A stretch of 64,000 nt of DNA. It comes from Pseudomonas sp. HMWF032 (lineage in GTDB: Bacteria; Pseudomonadota; Gammaproteobacteria; Pseudomonadales; Pseudomonadaceae). The translations under genes and the position numbers were made by a program. The stretch is taken from positions 787,982 to 851,981 of the forward strand of contig NZ_QAIG01000005.1 in assembly GCF_003060885.1 (NCBI RefSeq), written 5' to 3'. Position 1 is the first letter of the stretch. Each line of letters starts with the position of its first letter. The notes beneath the pieces are model-generated. The model was not told the DNA's origin and did no database searches. It worked only from the letters and a program-made list of their open reading frames with translations. Shown piece after piece: positions 51,186 to 61,584 of this stretch.

Positions 51186-53918
51186 ATGTTTGCGCCTTTG
51201 TTGAAAAAACTCTTTGGAAGCAAGAACGAGCGTGAAGTCAAACGCATGCTCAAGGCGGTGCAGGCCGTCAATGCCTTCGAGGAGCAGATGCTTGCTTTGT
51301 CCGATGAGCAATTGCGTGCCAAGACGGCGGAATTCAAAGCCCGTCTGGCCAAAGGCGAAACCCTTGATCAACTGCTGGCCGAAGCCTTCGCCGTAGCCCG
51401 TGAAGCAGGCAAGCGGGTGATGGGCATGCGTCACTTCGACGTGCAGCTGATCGGCGGCATGACCTTGCACGAAGGCAAGATCGCCGAGATGCGTACCGGT
51501 GAGGGTAAGACCCTGGTGGCGACCCTGGCGGTGTACCTCAATGCACTGTCCGGAAAAGGCGTGCATGTGGTCACGGTCAACGACTACCTGGCCCGCCGCG
51601 ACGCCAACTGGATGCGTCCACTGTATGAGTTTCTGGGCCTGAGCGTCGGCATTGTCACGCCGTTCATGCCGCCGGAAGAGAAGCGCACCGCCTACGCGGC
51701 CGATATCACCTACGGCACCAACAACGAATTCGGTTTCGATTACTTGCGCGACAATATGGCCTTCAGCCTGGAAGAAAAATTCCAGCGCGAGCTGAATTTT
51801 GCCGTAATCGACGAAGTTGACTCCATTCTCATCGACGAAGCGCGTACCCCGCTGATCATCTCCGGGCAGGCCGAAGACAGCTCGCGCCTCTATACCGAGA
51901 TCAACAAACTGATCCCGCGCCTCAAGCTGCACATTGAGGAAGAAGAGGGCGTGGTGACTCAGGAAGGTCACTACAAGGTTGACGAGAAATCCCGTCAGGT
52001 TGAGTTGAACGAAGCCGGTCACCAGTACGTTGAAGAAATGCTCACCGAAGTCGGCTTGCTGGCCGAAGGCGAGAGCCTCTACTCGGCGCACAACCTGGGC
52101 CTGCTGACCCATGTGTACTCGGGCTTGCGTGCGCACAAGTTGTTCCACCGCAACGTCGAATACATCGTGCAGAACAATCAAGTGCTGCTGATTGACGAGC
52201 ATACCGGCCGTACCATGCCGGGTCGTCGTCTGTCCGAGGGTTTGCACCAGGCCATCGAAGCCAAAGAAGGCCTGCCGATCCAGGCCGAGAGCCAGACTCT
52301 GGCCTCGACCACCTTCCAGAACTATTTCCGCCTCTACACCAAACTGTCCGGCATGACCGGTACAGCGGATACCGAAGCGTTCGAGTTCCATCAGATTTAC
52401 GGTCTGGCGGTGATCGTCATCCCGACCAACCGTGCTCTGGCGCGCAAGGACTTTAACGACCTGGTGTACCTGACAGCGGACGAGAAGTACGCCGCCATTG
52501 TCACCGATATCAAGGAAAGCATGGCCCAGGGCCGTCCGGTGCTGGTCGGTACGGCTACTATCGAAACCTCCGAGCACATGTCCAAATTGCTCAATCAGGA
52601 AGGCATCGAGCACAAGGTGCTCAACGCCAAGTTCCATGAGAAGGAAGCCGAGATCATTGCCCAGGCCGGTCGCCCGGGTGCGCTGACCATCGCCACCAAC
52701 ATGGCCGGTCGTGGTACTGACATCCTGCTGGGCGGTAACTGGGAGGTCGAAGTGGCCAACCTGGAAAACGCCACGCCTGAGCAGATCGCGCAGATCAAAG
52801 CCGACTGGCAGAAGCGTCATCAGCAGGTGATTGAGGCTGGTGGTCTGCACGTGATTGCCTCCGAACGTCACGAGTCGCGCCGTATCGACAACCAGTTGCG
52901 TGGTCGTGCTGGCCGTCAGGGTGACCCGGGTTCCAGCCGCTTCTACCTGTCGCTGGAAGACAACCTGATGCGCATCTTCGCCTCGGATCGGGTGAAGAAC
53001 TTCATGAAGGCCCTGGGCATGCAGTCCGGTGAAGCCATCGAACACCGCATGGTCAGCAACGCCATCGAGAAGGCCCAGCGTAAGGTTGAAGGCCGCAACT
53101 TCGACATGCGTAAGCAGTTGTTGGAATTCGATGACGTGGCCAACGAGCAGCGCAAGGTGATTTACCACATGCGCAACACGCTGCTGGCGGCCGATAACAT
53201 TGGCGAAACCATCGCCGATTTCCGTCAGGAAGTACTGGACAGCACCATTAATCAGCACATTGCGCCGCAATCGCTGCCTGAGCAGTGGGATATCGCTGGC
53301 CTGGAAGATGCCCTCTACAGCGGCTTCAACCTGCGTCTGCCGGTTCAGCAGTGGCTCGACGAAGACGACAAACTGTACGAGGAAACCCTGCGCGCACGCA
53401 TCCTCGACGAATTGGTCAAGGCTTACAACGAGAAGGAAAACGAGGCCAGCGCCGAAGCCCTGCGCACCTTCGAGAAGCAGATTCTGCTGCGCGTGCTGGA
53501 CGACCTGTGGAAAGACCACCTGTCGACCATGGATCACCTGCGTCACGGTATCCACCTGCGTGGCTATGCGCAGAAGAACCCCAAGCAGGAGTACAAGCGC
53601 GAGTCCTTCACCCTGTTCCAGGAGCTGCTGGAGTCGATCAAGCGCGACACCATCCGCGTGCTGTCGCATGTGCAGGTGCGTCGCGAAGACCCGGCCGAAG
53701 AAGAAGCCCGTCTGCGTCGCGAAGCCGAAGCGCTGGCTGAGCGTATGCAGTTCCAGCACGCCGAAGCTTCGGCCCTGCTGCCGGAAGCCAGCGAGGAAGA
53801 GGGTGATCTGGCGGTGGCTACCGCACCCGTACGTACCGAGCCGAAGATCGGCCGTAACGAGCCGTGCCCTTGTGGTTCCGGCAAGAAGTACAAGCACTGC
53901 CACGGTCAGGTCAGCTAG
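51186..53918 (+). CDS. secA: Preprotein translocase ATPase SecA
   Basis: This 910-residue motor drives Sec-dependent export through SecYEG. Walker A GEGKT is at 105-109 in MRTGEGKTL, with [12 protein letters not shown] and [27 protein letters not shown] split around here as motifs II and VI. The C-terminal zinc site C894, C896, C905, H906 binds SecB and lipid. The linker near 830-880 is acidic. A weak ribosome site and a structured leader with a mini-ORF precede it. A terminator follows. Confidence 0.97.
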   Translation: MFAPLLKKLFGSKNEREVKRMLKAVQAVNAFEEQMLALSDEQLRAKTAEFKARLAKGETLDQLLAEAFAVAREAGKRVMGMRHFDVQLIGGMTLHEGKIAEMRTGEGKTLVATLAVYLNALSGKGVHVVTVNDYLARRDANWMRPLYEFLGLSVGIVTPFMPPEEKRTAYAADITYGTNNEFGFDYLRDNMAFSLEEKFQRELNFAVIDEVDSILIDEARTPLIISGQAEDSSRLYTEINKLIPRLKLHIEEEEGVVTQEGHYKVDEKSRQVELNEAGHQYVEEMLTEVGLLAEGESLYSAHNLGLLTHVYSGLRAHKLFHRNVEYIVQNNQVLLIDEHTGRTMPGRRLSEGLHQAIEAKEGLPIQAESQTLASTTFQNYFRLYTKLSGMTGTADTEAFEFHQIYGLAVIVIPTNRALARKDFNDLVYLTADEKYAAIVTDIKESMAQGRPVLVGTATIETSEHMSKLLNQEGIEHKVLNAKFHEKEAEIIAQAGRPGALTIATNMAGRGTDILLGGNWEVEVANLENATPEQIAQIKADWQKRHQQVIEAGGLHVIASERHESRRIDNQLRGRAGRQGDPGSSRFYLSLEDNLMRIFASDRVKNFMKALGMQSGEAIEHRMVSNAIEKAQRKVEGRNFDMRKQLLEFDDVANEQRKVIYHMRNTLLAADNIGETIADFRQEVLDSTINQHIAPQSLPEQWDIAGLEDALYSGFNLRLPVQQWLDEDDKLYEETLRARILDELVKAYNEKENEASAEALRTFEKQILLRVLDDLWKDHLSTMDHLRHGIHLRGYAQKNPKQEYKRESFTLFQELLESIKRDTIRVLSHVQVRREDPAEEEARLRREAEALAERMQFQHAEASALLPEASEEEGDLAVATAPVRTEPKIGRNEPCPCGSGKKYKHCHGQVS

Positions 53919-53980
53919 GCCTGCCGTGTATCGAGGGTTGGGCCGACAGTGACGTTGGCGATGCATGACCCCGCTTGATT

Positions 53981-54016
53981 AACGCCGCGAACGGTCTGAC
54001 CGCTCGCGGCGTTTTA
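53981..54016 (+). terminator. Intrinsic terminator after secA
   Basis: AACGCCGCGA (53981-53990) pairs perfectly with TCGCGGCGTT (54004-54013), with an inner GGTC-GACC stem and a short T-run. It lies about 60 bases after the secA stop and 43 bases before argJ. Confidence 0.82.
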
Positions 54017-54058
54017 CCATCGCAATCAGACGTATCACCACCTTAAGGAGCGTTCGCT

Positions 54059-55276
54059 ATGGCTGTTGGTCTTGGCCCGTTGTCTACCCTGCACCCGGTT
54101 CCAGGTTTCGAATTGGGCATCGCTTCGGCGGGCATCAAGCGTCCGGGGCGCAAGGATGTGGTGGTGATGCGCTGTGCCGAAGGCTCCACCGTAGCCGGGG
54201 TGTTCACCCTCAATGCATTCTGCGCCGCACCCGTGATTCTGGCCAAGAAGCGCGTCCAGGGCAGTGTGCGTTACCTGTTGACCAACACCGGTAATGCCAA
54301 CGCAGGCACTGGCGAACCGGGCCTGCAGAATGCCACGCGCACCTGTGCGGCCCTGGCCAAACTGACCGGCGTGGATGACAGCGCGGTACTGCCGTTCTCC
54401 ACCGGGGTGATCGGCGAGCCGCTGCCGGTTGAGAAGATCGAAGGTGCCCTGCAAGCTGCGCTTGATGATTTGGACGAAAACCACTGGGCTGAAGCTGCCA
54501 CCGGCATCATGACCACCGACACGCTGCCCAAGGGCGCCAGCCGCCAGTTCCAGCACGATGGTGTGACGGTTACTGTGACCGGCATCAGCAAGGGTGCTGG
54601 GATGATTCGCCCGAACATGGCGACCATGTTGGGTTACATCGCCACTGACGCCAAGGTGGTGCGTAGCGTGCTGCAGGATCTGGTGCGCGACGCGGCGAAC
54701 AAATCCTTCAACCGCATCACCATCGATGGCGATACCTCGACCAACGATTGCTGCATGTTGATTGCCACCGGTCAGGCCAAGCTGCCGGAAATCAGCGAAG
54801 CCAACGGCGAGCTGTTCGCCAAGCTCAAGCAGGCGGTGTTCGACGTGTTCATGGAAGTGGCGCAGGCCATCGTGCGTGACGGCGAGGGCGCAACCAAGTT
54901 CGTTACCGTACAGGTCAACGGCGGTGGCACGCATCAGGAATGCCTGGATGTGGCCTATGCCGTGGCCCATTCGCCGCTGATCAAAACGGCGTTGTTTGCT
55001 TCCGACCCGAACTGGGGGCGCATTCTCGCCGCTGTTGGTTACGCCGGTGTAGCGCAACTGGATGTGAGCAAGATCGACGTGTTCCTGGGTGATGTGTGCA
55101 TCGCCAGCCGTGGCTGCCGCGCGGCGACCTACACCGAAGAGCAGGGCGCTGCGGTCATGGCTCGGGAAGAAATCAGCATCCGCATCGAACTGGGTCGCGG
55201 CGCGTGCAGTGAGACTATCTGGACCACCGACCTGTCCCACGAGTACGTGAAGATCAACGCCGAATACCGCACCTGA
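54059..55276 (+). CDS. argJ: Glutamate N-acetyltransferase / amino-acid acetyltransferase ArgJ
   Basis: This 405-residue enzyme recycles the acetyl group from N-acetylornithine to glutamate in cyclic arginine synthesis; it may also use acetyl-CoA. The proprotein cleaves itself before T189 in RPNMATML, giving alpha and beta chains with T189 as nucleophile. Further family motifs are [11 protein letters not shown] and [14 protein letters not shown] good GGAG ribosome site is present. The genes on either side are separated by terminators, so it is probably alone. Confidence 0.95.
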   Translation: MAVGLGPLSTLHPVPGFELGIASAGIKRPGRKDVVVMRCAEGSTVAGVFTLNAFCAAPVILAKKRVQGSVRYLLTNTGNANAGTGEPGLQNATRTCAALAKLTGVDDSAVLPFSTGVIGEPLPVEKIEGALQAALDDLDENHWAEAATGIMTTDTLPKGASRQFQHDGVTVTVTGISKGAGMIRPNMATMLGYIATDAKVVRSVLQDLVRDAANKSFNRITIDGDTSTNDCCMLIATGQAKLPEISEANGELFAKLKQAVFDVFMEVAQAIVRDGEGATKFVTVQVNGGGTHQECLDVAYAVAHSPLIKTALFASDPNWGRILAAVGYAGVAQLDVSKIDVFLGDVCIASRGCRAATYTEEQGAAVMAREEISIRIELGRGACSETIWTTDLSHEYVKINAEYRT

Positions 55277-55307
55277 TCTTTCACCCCCTAGCTGTTTGAC
55301 GGCCCGC

Positions 55308-55343
55308 ATTCCCGTTGTTCATGCCCCCATGCACAACGGGAAT
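55308..55343 (+). terminator. Terminator-like hairpin after argJ
   Basis: ATTCCCGTTGT (55308-55318) pairs with ACAACGGGAAT (55333-55343). The 14-base interval has its own CATG/CATG pairing. A short TTG follows. It is 32 bases after the argJ stop. Confidence 0.65.
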
Positions 55344-55401
55344 TTGCTATTGCGCCAGTCGCCTTTTAAGGTCATTGACCTTCTTGCATCGAGCGCAGCC
55401 C

Positions 55402-56034
55402 ATGTCATTTACTCTGGTTATTGGCGACAAAACCTATTCGTCCTGGTCGCTGCGGGCGGCGCTGGCACTTGAACTGACCGGCGCTGCCTACACCGAACAG
55501 CTGATCACCCTGAACCGACCTGATACCCGCGCGCGGATTCTGCAGCACTCGCCGACCGGCAAGGTGCCGCTGTTGATCTGTGAGGATGGGCCCATCTGGG
55601 ATTCGCTGGCGATTGCCGAGTACCTGGCCGAGTGTTTCCCTGCTGCTCAGCTGTGGCCTCAGGCGCGAGCTGCCCGCGCGCTGGCGCGCAGTGCCTGCTC
55701 CGAGATGCACAGCGGCTTTGCCGCGCTGCGCAGCCATCTGCCGATGGACCTCAAACGCAATCAGGCGCTGACTGAGATACCGGCCGATGCCGTGGCCGAT
55801 ATCCAGCGCATCTGCGTGCTGTGGGCCGAGTGCCGGCAGCGCTTTGCTCAGGAAGGCGGGTTCCTGTTTGGTCAGCCAACTCTGGCGGATGCCTTTTTTG
55901 CCCCGGTGGCGGCGCGTCTACGCAGTTATCAGGTGGCGCTGCCGGCAGAGGCTGCCGCCTATGTCGACACCATCTATCAATGGCCGGCGTTTCAGCGCTG
56001 GTACCAAGCTGCCCAGGAGGAACATCTGGCGTGA
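55402..56034 (+). CDS. Glutathione S-transferase family protein
   Basis: This 210-residue protein has a thioredoxin-like N domain (about 3-80, KTYSSWSLRAALAL, GKVPLLI, IWDSLAIAEYL) and a helical C domain (about 88-205). The SSWS region near residues 12-15 fits the serine-type catalytic site of bacterial GSTs and the E-S pair position is D-S (IWDS). The substrate is unknown. The frame is open upstream, but ATG 55402 starts the fold. Its stop overlaps the start of the Nudix gene by four bases (GTGA). Confidence 0.86.
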   Translation: MSFTLVIGDKTYSSWSLRAALALELTGAAYTEQLITLNRPDTRARILQHSPTGKVPLLICEDGPIWDSLAIAEYLAECFPAAQLWPQARAARALARSACSEMHSGFAALRSHLPMDLKRNQALTEIPADAVADIQRICVLWAECRQRFAQEGGFLFGQPTLADAFFAPVAARLRSYQVALPAEAAAYVDTIYQWPAFQRWYQAAQEEHLA

Positions 56035-56972
56035 AACGTATTCATGTAGCCGCTGCGGTGATTCGTGGCGTGGATGGGCAGATCCTGCTCGCCAAACGGC
56101 CCGAAGATAAGCATCAGGGCGGCCTGTGGGAGTTTCCCGGTGGCAAGGTCGAGGCCAGCGAGGCGGTGCAGACCGCCCTGGCCCGTGAGCTGGACGAGGA
56201 GCTGGGCATTCGCCCCACTGCCGCGCGGCCGTTGATTCAGGTGCGCCACGATTACCCGGATAAGCAGGTGCTGCTGGATGTCTGGGAGGTCTCGGCGTTT
56301 ACCGGTGAACCCCACGGCGTCGAAGGCCAGCCGCTGGCCTGGGTCAGCCCGCGGCAGTTGGGCGATTATGAGTTTCCCGCCGCCAACCGGCCGATTGTCG
56401 CGGCCGCGCGTTTGCCCGAGCATTATCTGATCACCCCGGAAGGGCTGAGCGGACCTGAGTTGCTACGTGGCATCCAGACTGCCCTGAAGAGCGGGATTCG
56501 CCTGCTGCAACTGCGTGCCCCGGCAATGTTTGATGCGCAGTATCGCGATATTGCCGTGGATGCCCTCGGCCTCTGCGCGGGCAAGGCGCAGCTGATGCTC
56601 AAGGGGCCGTTGGAGTGGCTGGGCGACTTTCCCGCTGCCGGCTGGCACCTGACGGCGCAGCAGTTGCGTGATTTGAGCGCTGGCGGTCGGCCGTTTCCCT
56701 TGCAGCGCTGGCTGGCGGCCTCCTGCCACACTGCGCAGGAGCTGGCGTTGGCTACACAGATGGGCGTGGATTTCATCACCCTGTCGCCGGTGCAAGCCAC
56801 GCAGACCCACCCCGAAGCACAGCCGCTGGGCTGGGCACAGGTTGCCGAGCTGCTGCAGGGCTTCAACCAGCCGGCTTATCTGCTCGGCGGCGTGACCCCG
56901 GCCGACGTGGAGCGGGCCTGGGCGGTCGGCGCCCAGGGCGTGGCGGGTATTCGCGCGTTCTGGCCGGAGTGA
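56031..56972 (+). CDS. mutT: Nudix hydrolase fused to a ThiE/TenI-like domain
   Basis: This 313-residue fusion starts with a MutT-like Nudix domain (about 1-128): the Nudix box G38x5E44x7R52ExxEE57xG is complete, so it should hydrolyse oxidised nucleotides such as 8-oxo-dGTP. The C-terminal half (about 130-313) has the thiamine-phosphate-synthase fold (GIRLLQLRAP, AGWHLTAQQL, AASCHT, FITLSPVQATQTHP), but the metal-binding aspartates of ThiE appear lost. The start is a GTG at 56031 with AGGAGG upstream, coupled to the GST gene. The same fusion occurs at this locus in P. aeruginosa (mutT). Confidence 0.87.
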   Translation: MKRIHVAAAVIRGVDGQILLAKRPEDKHQGGLWEFPGGKVEASEAVQTALARELDEELGIRPTAARPLIQVRHDYPDKQVLLDVWEVSAFTGEPHGVEGQPLAWVSPRQLGDYEFPAANRPIVAAARLPEHYLITPEGLSGPELLRGIQTALKSGIRLLQLRAPAMFDAQYRDIAVDALGLCAGKAQLMLKGPLEWLGDFPAAGWHLTAQQLRDLSAGGRPFPLQRWLAASCHTAQELALATQMGVDFITLSPVQATQTHPEAQPLGWAQVAELLQGFNQPAYLLGGVTPADVERAWAVGAQGVAGIRAFWPE

Positions 56973-57006
56973 GTCCGTTTATGTGTCTGCCTGATTGAGT
57001 GCGTTG

Positions 57007-57900
57007 ATGTCTGTTGAGGCCCGTTCCCCGTCCAACATGCGCCCCAGCACCCTGCATTTGCCGCGTGGCAACTGGGCGACGGTGTTCGAGTGCCTGTGCG
57101 CGCATTTCCCGGCTATTACCCCGGCGGTGTGGCAGGAGCGGATCGTCCGAGGGCGGGTGCTTGACGCGCAGGGGCAGCCGCTCGGCATAACATCGGCTTA
57201 TCGCGAAGGGCTTAAAGTGCACTACTTTCGTGAGGTGCCGGCGGAGACGCCGATTCCTTTCGAAGAAACCGTGTTGCATATCGATGAACACCTGCTGGTG
57301 GCTGACAAACCGCATTTTCTGCCGGTGATGCCCGCCGGTGAATACGTCGAGCAGACATTGCAGGCGCGGCTGGCCAAGCGCCTGGGCAATGCCGACCTGG
57401 TGCCGCTGCACCGGATTGATCGGCACACCGCGGGGCTGGTGTTGTTCTCTACCAGCCCTGCCAGCCGTGGTCAGTACCAGGCGTTGTTTCGCTTGCGGCA
57501 GATGGACAAGTGCTACGAGGCGCTGGCGGCGGCCTTGCCGCAGTTGGACTTTCCGTTGTTGCGGGCGACGCGACTGGAGGGTGCTGAGCCGTTCTTTCGC
57601 ATGCAGGAAGTGGTCGGTGAGGCGAATACGGAAACCCGTATCGAAGTCGCCCAGCGCCTGGGCGAGCACTGGTTGTACCGGCTGTACCCGGTTACCGGGA
57701 AGAAGCATCAACTGCGGGTGCACCTGGCCGCGCTGGGCGCGCCGATCCTCAATGATCCGTTCTATCCCGAGGTCACGGACGCGCCAGATGCACCGGATGA
57801 CTACAGCAAACCGCTCAAGTTGCTGGCCAGGGGGCTGAGCTTTATCGACCCGCTAAGCGGTGAGCGGCGCGAATTCGAAAGCCAACTGAGTTTGCTCTGA
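57007..57900 (+). CDS. RluA-family pseudouridine synthase
   Basis: This 297-residue synthase isomerises uridine in RNA. The catalytic aspartate is D138 in HRIDRHTAGLVLF, followed by the FRLRQMDKCYEAL and PVTGKKHQLRVHLA motifs of the RluA group. The N-terminal about 80 residues hold a short S4-like or linking region. The exact rRNA or tRNA target cannot be read from sequence. ATG 57007 is chosen over an in-frame TTG at 56995. It follows the Nudix gene by 34 bases. Confidence 0.87.
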   Translation: MSVEARSPSNMRPSTLHLPRGNWATVFECLCAHFPAITPAVWQERIVRGRVLDAQGQPLGITSAYREGLKVHYFREVPAETPIPFEETVLHIDEHLLVADKPHFLPVMPAGEYVEQTLQARLAKRLGNADLVPLHRIDRHTAGLVLFSTSPASRGQYQALFRLRQMDKCYEALAAALPQLDFPLLRATRLEGAEPFFRMQEVVGEANTETRIEVAQRLGEHWLYRLYPVTGKKHQLRVHLAALGAPILNDPFYPEVTDAPDAPDDYSKPLKLLARGLSFIDPLSGERREFESQLSLL

Positions 57901-57903
57901 AAT

Positions 57904-57939
57904 CGTAGGGTGGATGAACACAGTGTCATCCACCCTACG
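57904..57939. repeat. 14-bp inverted repeat (hairpin), REP-like
   Basis: CGTAGGGTGGATGA (57904-57917) pairs perfectly with TCATCCACCCTACG (57926-57939) around an 8-base loop, three bases after the pseudouridine synthase stop. The GTAGGGTGGAT word resembles widespread intergenic palindromes in Pseudomonas. It could end transcription of both convergent genes but has no T-tract. Confidence 0.6.
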
Positions 57940-57974
57940 CGACTACGCGACTACGCGACTACGCGACTACGCGC
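57935..57974. repeat. Five 8-bp tandem repeats CTACGCGA
   Basis: CTACGCGA repeats at 57935, 57943, 57951, 57959 and 57967, the last copy with one mismatch. The first copy overlaps the right arm of the hairpin, and the array ends one base before the stop codon of the next gene on the minus strand. This looks like a slippage-made satellite. Confidence 0.85.
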
Positions 57975-58559
57975 TTAGCTGTGCGGTTCTTTGGCAGCCG
58001 CCCGCCAGAGCACTTCATCGATGCCCTGGCGTTTGGCGATCAGCCGTGCGGCAACAAATAGCAGGTCGGACAGTCGGTTGACGTAGGCCAGGCCTACGCC
58101 GCGAATCGGCTCCAGCGCATTCAGGTGTTGGCAGCGACGTTCGGCGCTACGTGCCAGGCTGCGGCACACGTGAGCCTGAGCGATCAGGCGTGAGCCGCCG
58201 GGCAGAATGAAATTCTCCAGCGGGCCGACTTCTTCGTTCCAGCGGTCGATGGCGGCTTCCAGGCGTTCAATTTCCGGGGCTTGCAGGGCCTGGTAGTCGG
58301 GCATCGCCAGTTCTCCGCCGAGGTCGAACAGGCGGTGCTGACAGGGTGCGAGCACCTCGATGATCTCGCTCAGCCCCGGCCATGCGCCAACGTGCTCGGT
58401 CATATCGGCCAGCAGCAGGCCGATATGGCTGTTCAGTGTATCCACTTCGCCCATGGCATCGACCCGAGGATGATCCTTGGTCACGCGGCGGCCGTCGGCC
58501 AGACCGGTTTCTCCGGCATCGCCGGTGCGGGTGTAAATTTTTGAAAGGCGGTAACCCAT
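57975..58559 (-). CDS. Cob(I)alamin adenosyltransferase, PduO type
   Basis: This 194-residue enzyme moves an adenosyl group from ATP to cob(I)alamin, making adenosylcobalamin. The N-terminal ATP-binding segment SKIYTRTGDAGETGL, the aspartate-rich LFDLGGEL and the family motif RSLARSAERRC (with nearby RLSDLLF) are intact, forming a trimeric active site. Its ATG is two bases after the stop of the sensor kinase gene, so it is probably cotranscribed with it. The relation between them is not known. Confidence 0.9.
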   Translation of the reverse strand: MGYRLSKIYTRTGDAGETGLADGRRVTKDHPRVDAMGEVDTLNSHIGLLLADMTEHVGAWPGLSEIIEVLAPCQHRLFDLGGELAMPDYQALQAPEIERLEAAIDRWNEEVGPLENFILPGGSRLIAQAHVCRSLARSAERRCQHLNALEPIRGVGLAYVNRLSDLLFVAARLIAKRQGIDEVLWRAAAKEPHS

Positions 58560-58561
58560 GT

Positions 58562-60580
58562 TTAGAGACCTGTGTCGGGGTGGCTGGTAGTCAGTGGCAG
58601 GCGCAGGGTGAAGCAGGTGCCTTGACCGGGCTTGGATTGCACCTCCATCTGCCCTTTATGGTTGTTGGTGATGATGAAGTAGGACACCGACAGGCCGAGT
58701 CCGGTGCCCTGACCGACCTCCTTGGTGGTGAAGAATGGTTCGAAGATGCGTTTGCGCACCAGCTCGGACATCCCGACACCGTTGTCCTCCACCTGGATTT
58801 CCACCCAGGGTGTTACCTGGCGTACGCGTAGGGTGATCTGCCCGGGCTGGCGGTTTTCGGTGCGCTGATGGATGGCCTGCGCGGCGTTCTTCAGCAGGTT
58901 GAGCAGCACCTGCTCCAACTCGTTGGCGGTTGCCGGTACCGTGGGCAGGTTCTCGGCAAAGTCACGCTCAATGGTCAGGCTCTTGAAGTCGAAACTCTCG
59001 GTCAGGTCGAAGTCGTTGCTGGCAATTTCCACTGCCTGATCAATCAAGGCTGGGAGGTTGCAGGGGGCCAGCTGGCGATCGCTGCGGCGGCTGAAGTTGA
59101 GCATGTGGCTGACGATTTTCGCTGCTCGGGTGCCGGCCTGCTGAATGCCGTCGAGCAAGCGTGGAATTTCCCGAGCGTTGAGGTAGCGGTCGATGGCTTG
59201 CAGGCTGATACCAGCCTGTTCGGCCTGCTCACGGTTCTTGTCCAGTTCGGGGGACAGGCGCCGGCGAATGTTCTGTACGTTGTGCAGGATCGCTCCCAGC
59301 GGGTTGTTGATTTCGTGTGCCATGCCCGCGGCAAGGCCGCCAACCGAGAGCATTTTTTCCGATTGCACCATCATATCTTCCAGATTCAGGCGCTGAGTAA
59401 TATCGTCGATACGGATGACCACGCCGCGCCCACTGCTGCCCGTCAGCGGGTAAAAAGTCAGGGCAAAGTGGCGTTGTTGCTCGGGTTTACCCCAGGTCAC
59501 GCGTTCGATCTTTTCTACATGGTGTTTTTCCACGGCGCGCTGCAGCTGTGTGATGAAGGGCTTGAGCGGTGGAAAGGCAAGAAAGATCGGTTGGTTAAGG
59601 GCTTCGTCCAGGCGCGTCCCCGAGAGGCTGCTGGCCTCCTGGTTCCACTGGGTGACATAGAGCTGCTCGTCGAGAGCGATCAGTGCCGAGGGCATGGAGT
59701 CGATGATGCTGTTGAGGTACTTCTGAAAGCCGGTGAGTTTTTTCTCGATCTTGCTGCGCACCTGCACCTCCAGTTCCAGCTTGCGGTTGGAGTGGCGGGT
59801 TTCCTCGGCCAGGTGCTGCGCCTGGTCGAACGCTTCCTGGGCGTCGTCACGGGCACGCTTGAGTTGCTGTTCGCGGGCTTCAATACGAATCAGCATGGTG
59901 TTAAAGGCATCAGCCAGGCTGCCGATCTCGTCGCGGTTGCCACGGCGAGCGCGCAGGGCATAGTTCTCTTCATGGGTGACTTGGCGTGACAGTTCTTCCA
60001 GGCGGCGGATGGGACGGGTAATCAGGCGCCTTATCTGGCGTGAAACCAGCAGCCAGAGCAGCACGCTGAACGCCAGAATCACCCCGCTGGCGGTCAAGGT
60101 GCCGGTGTAGAAGACCCCAGGCAATTCGCTTGACGCAACCAGCAACAAGTGGCCAGAGTGGCCGGATGGCTGTGGCAGTTCGACCAGCTGGTTGATTCGA
60201 AACTCGCTGTGGCGCCAGGTTTCTACTTCCTCGATGCGCGGCGGCAGGTTTAGTTTTTCACCGCGTTGTAACTGCGCCAGGCTGCGGCCTCGGCTGTCAT
60301 AGATCACAGCCGCACGCAGAGGGGCGTAGTCATCCAGGCGTTTGAGCAGTGCTTCGGCTGCGTCGTGTGAGCTCAATGCTTGGGTGCTGAGGGGCGGGCT
60401 GGCAATCAATCGCCCGAGGGTGTGCAAGGCCTGCGGGGCCACGCTTTCCTGGGATATCCAGTAGGCCGCGCTGATAAAGGCCAGGTTGGCCACCAGCATG
60501 ACGGCGGCCAGCAAGGCCAGCAGGGCGACCAGCAGTTTGCGGCCTACCGGAAGATTCTCAAGACGCTGGCGCAGGGGCAT
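58562..60580 (-). CDS. Membrane sensor histidine kinase (PAS, HAMP)
   Basis: This 672-residue kinase has two membrane segments (about 16-36 and 163-181) flanking a periplasmic sensor domain (about 41-160), then HAMP (about 182-235), a coiled coil (about 235-285), PAS (about 286-400), HisKA with phospho-acceptor H422 (GMAHEINNP) and HATPase_c (NLLKNAAQAI, DNGVGM, GTGLGLS). The HEINNP box is typical of PAS-linked NtrB-like kinases. The P. aeruginosa counterpart at this locus (PA4398, from memory) affects swarming and biofilm. Its likely partner, the REC protein at 61585-62550, is encoded two genes upstream. Confidence 0.9.
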   Translation of the reverse strand: MPLRQRLENLPVGRKLLVALLALLAAVMLVANLAFISAAYWISQESVAPQALHTLGRLIASPPLSTQALSSHDAAEALLKRLDDYAPLRAAVIYDSRGRSLAQLQRGEKLNLPPRIEEVETWRHSEFRINQLVELPQPSGHSGHLLLVASSELPGVFYTGTLTASGVILAFSVLLWLLVSRQIRRLITRPIRRLEELSRQVTHEENYALRARRGNRDEIGSLADAFNTMLIRIEAREQQLKRARDDAQEAFDQAQHLAEETRHSNRKLELEVQVRSKIEKKLTGFQKYLNSIIDSMPSALIALDEQLYVTQWNQEASSLSGTRLDEALNQPIFLAFPPLKPFITQLQRAVEKHHVEKIERVTWGKPEQQRHFALTFYPLTGSSGRGVVIRIDDITQRLNLEDMMVQSEKMLSVGGLAAGMAHEINNPLGAILHNVQNIRRRLSPELDKNREQAEQAGISLQAIDRYLNAREIPRLLDGIQQAGTRAAKIVSHMLNFSRRSDRQLAPCNLPALIDQAVEIASNDFDLTESFDFKSLTIERDFAENLPTVPATANELEQVLLNLLKNAAQAIHQRTENRQPGQITLRVRQVTPWVEIQVEDNGVGMSELVRKRIFEPFFTTKEVGQGTGLGLSVSYFIITNNHKGQMEVQSKPGQGTCFTLRLPLTTSHPDTGL

Positions 60581-60663
60581 GGTTATGCATGTCGTGAAGT
60601 TGGACGTAGAGGCAGGTTAGGGGCTGATGAGGTGCGTGCGCAAGCCAGGAAACATCAGCCGCC

Positions 60664-61584
<921 letters not shown>

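Noticed and set aside
51121..51204. A secM homologue before secA
   Set aside because: There is no signal peptide and no FxxxxWIxxxxGIRAGP-type arrest motif.
51024..53966. A 980-codon open frame antisense to secA
   Set aside because: It is the mirror of the high-GC codon pattern of secA, and it has no known domain. The sense gene is certain.
57935..57974. A CRISPR-like repeat array
   Set aside because: The units are 8 bases long with no spacers; it is a short tandem satellite.
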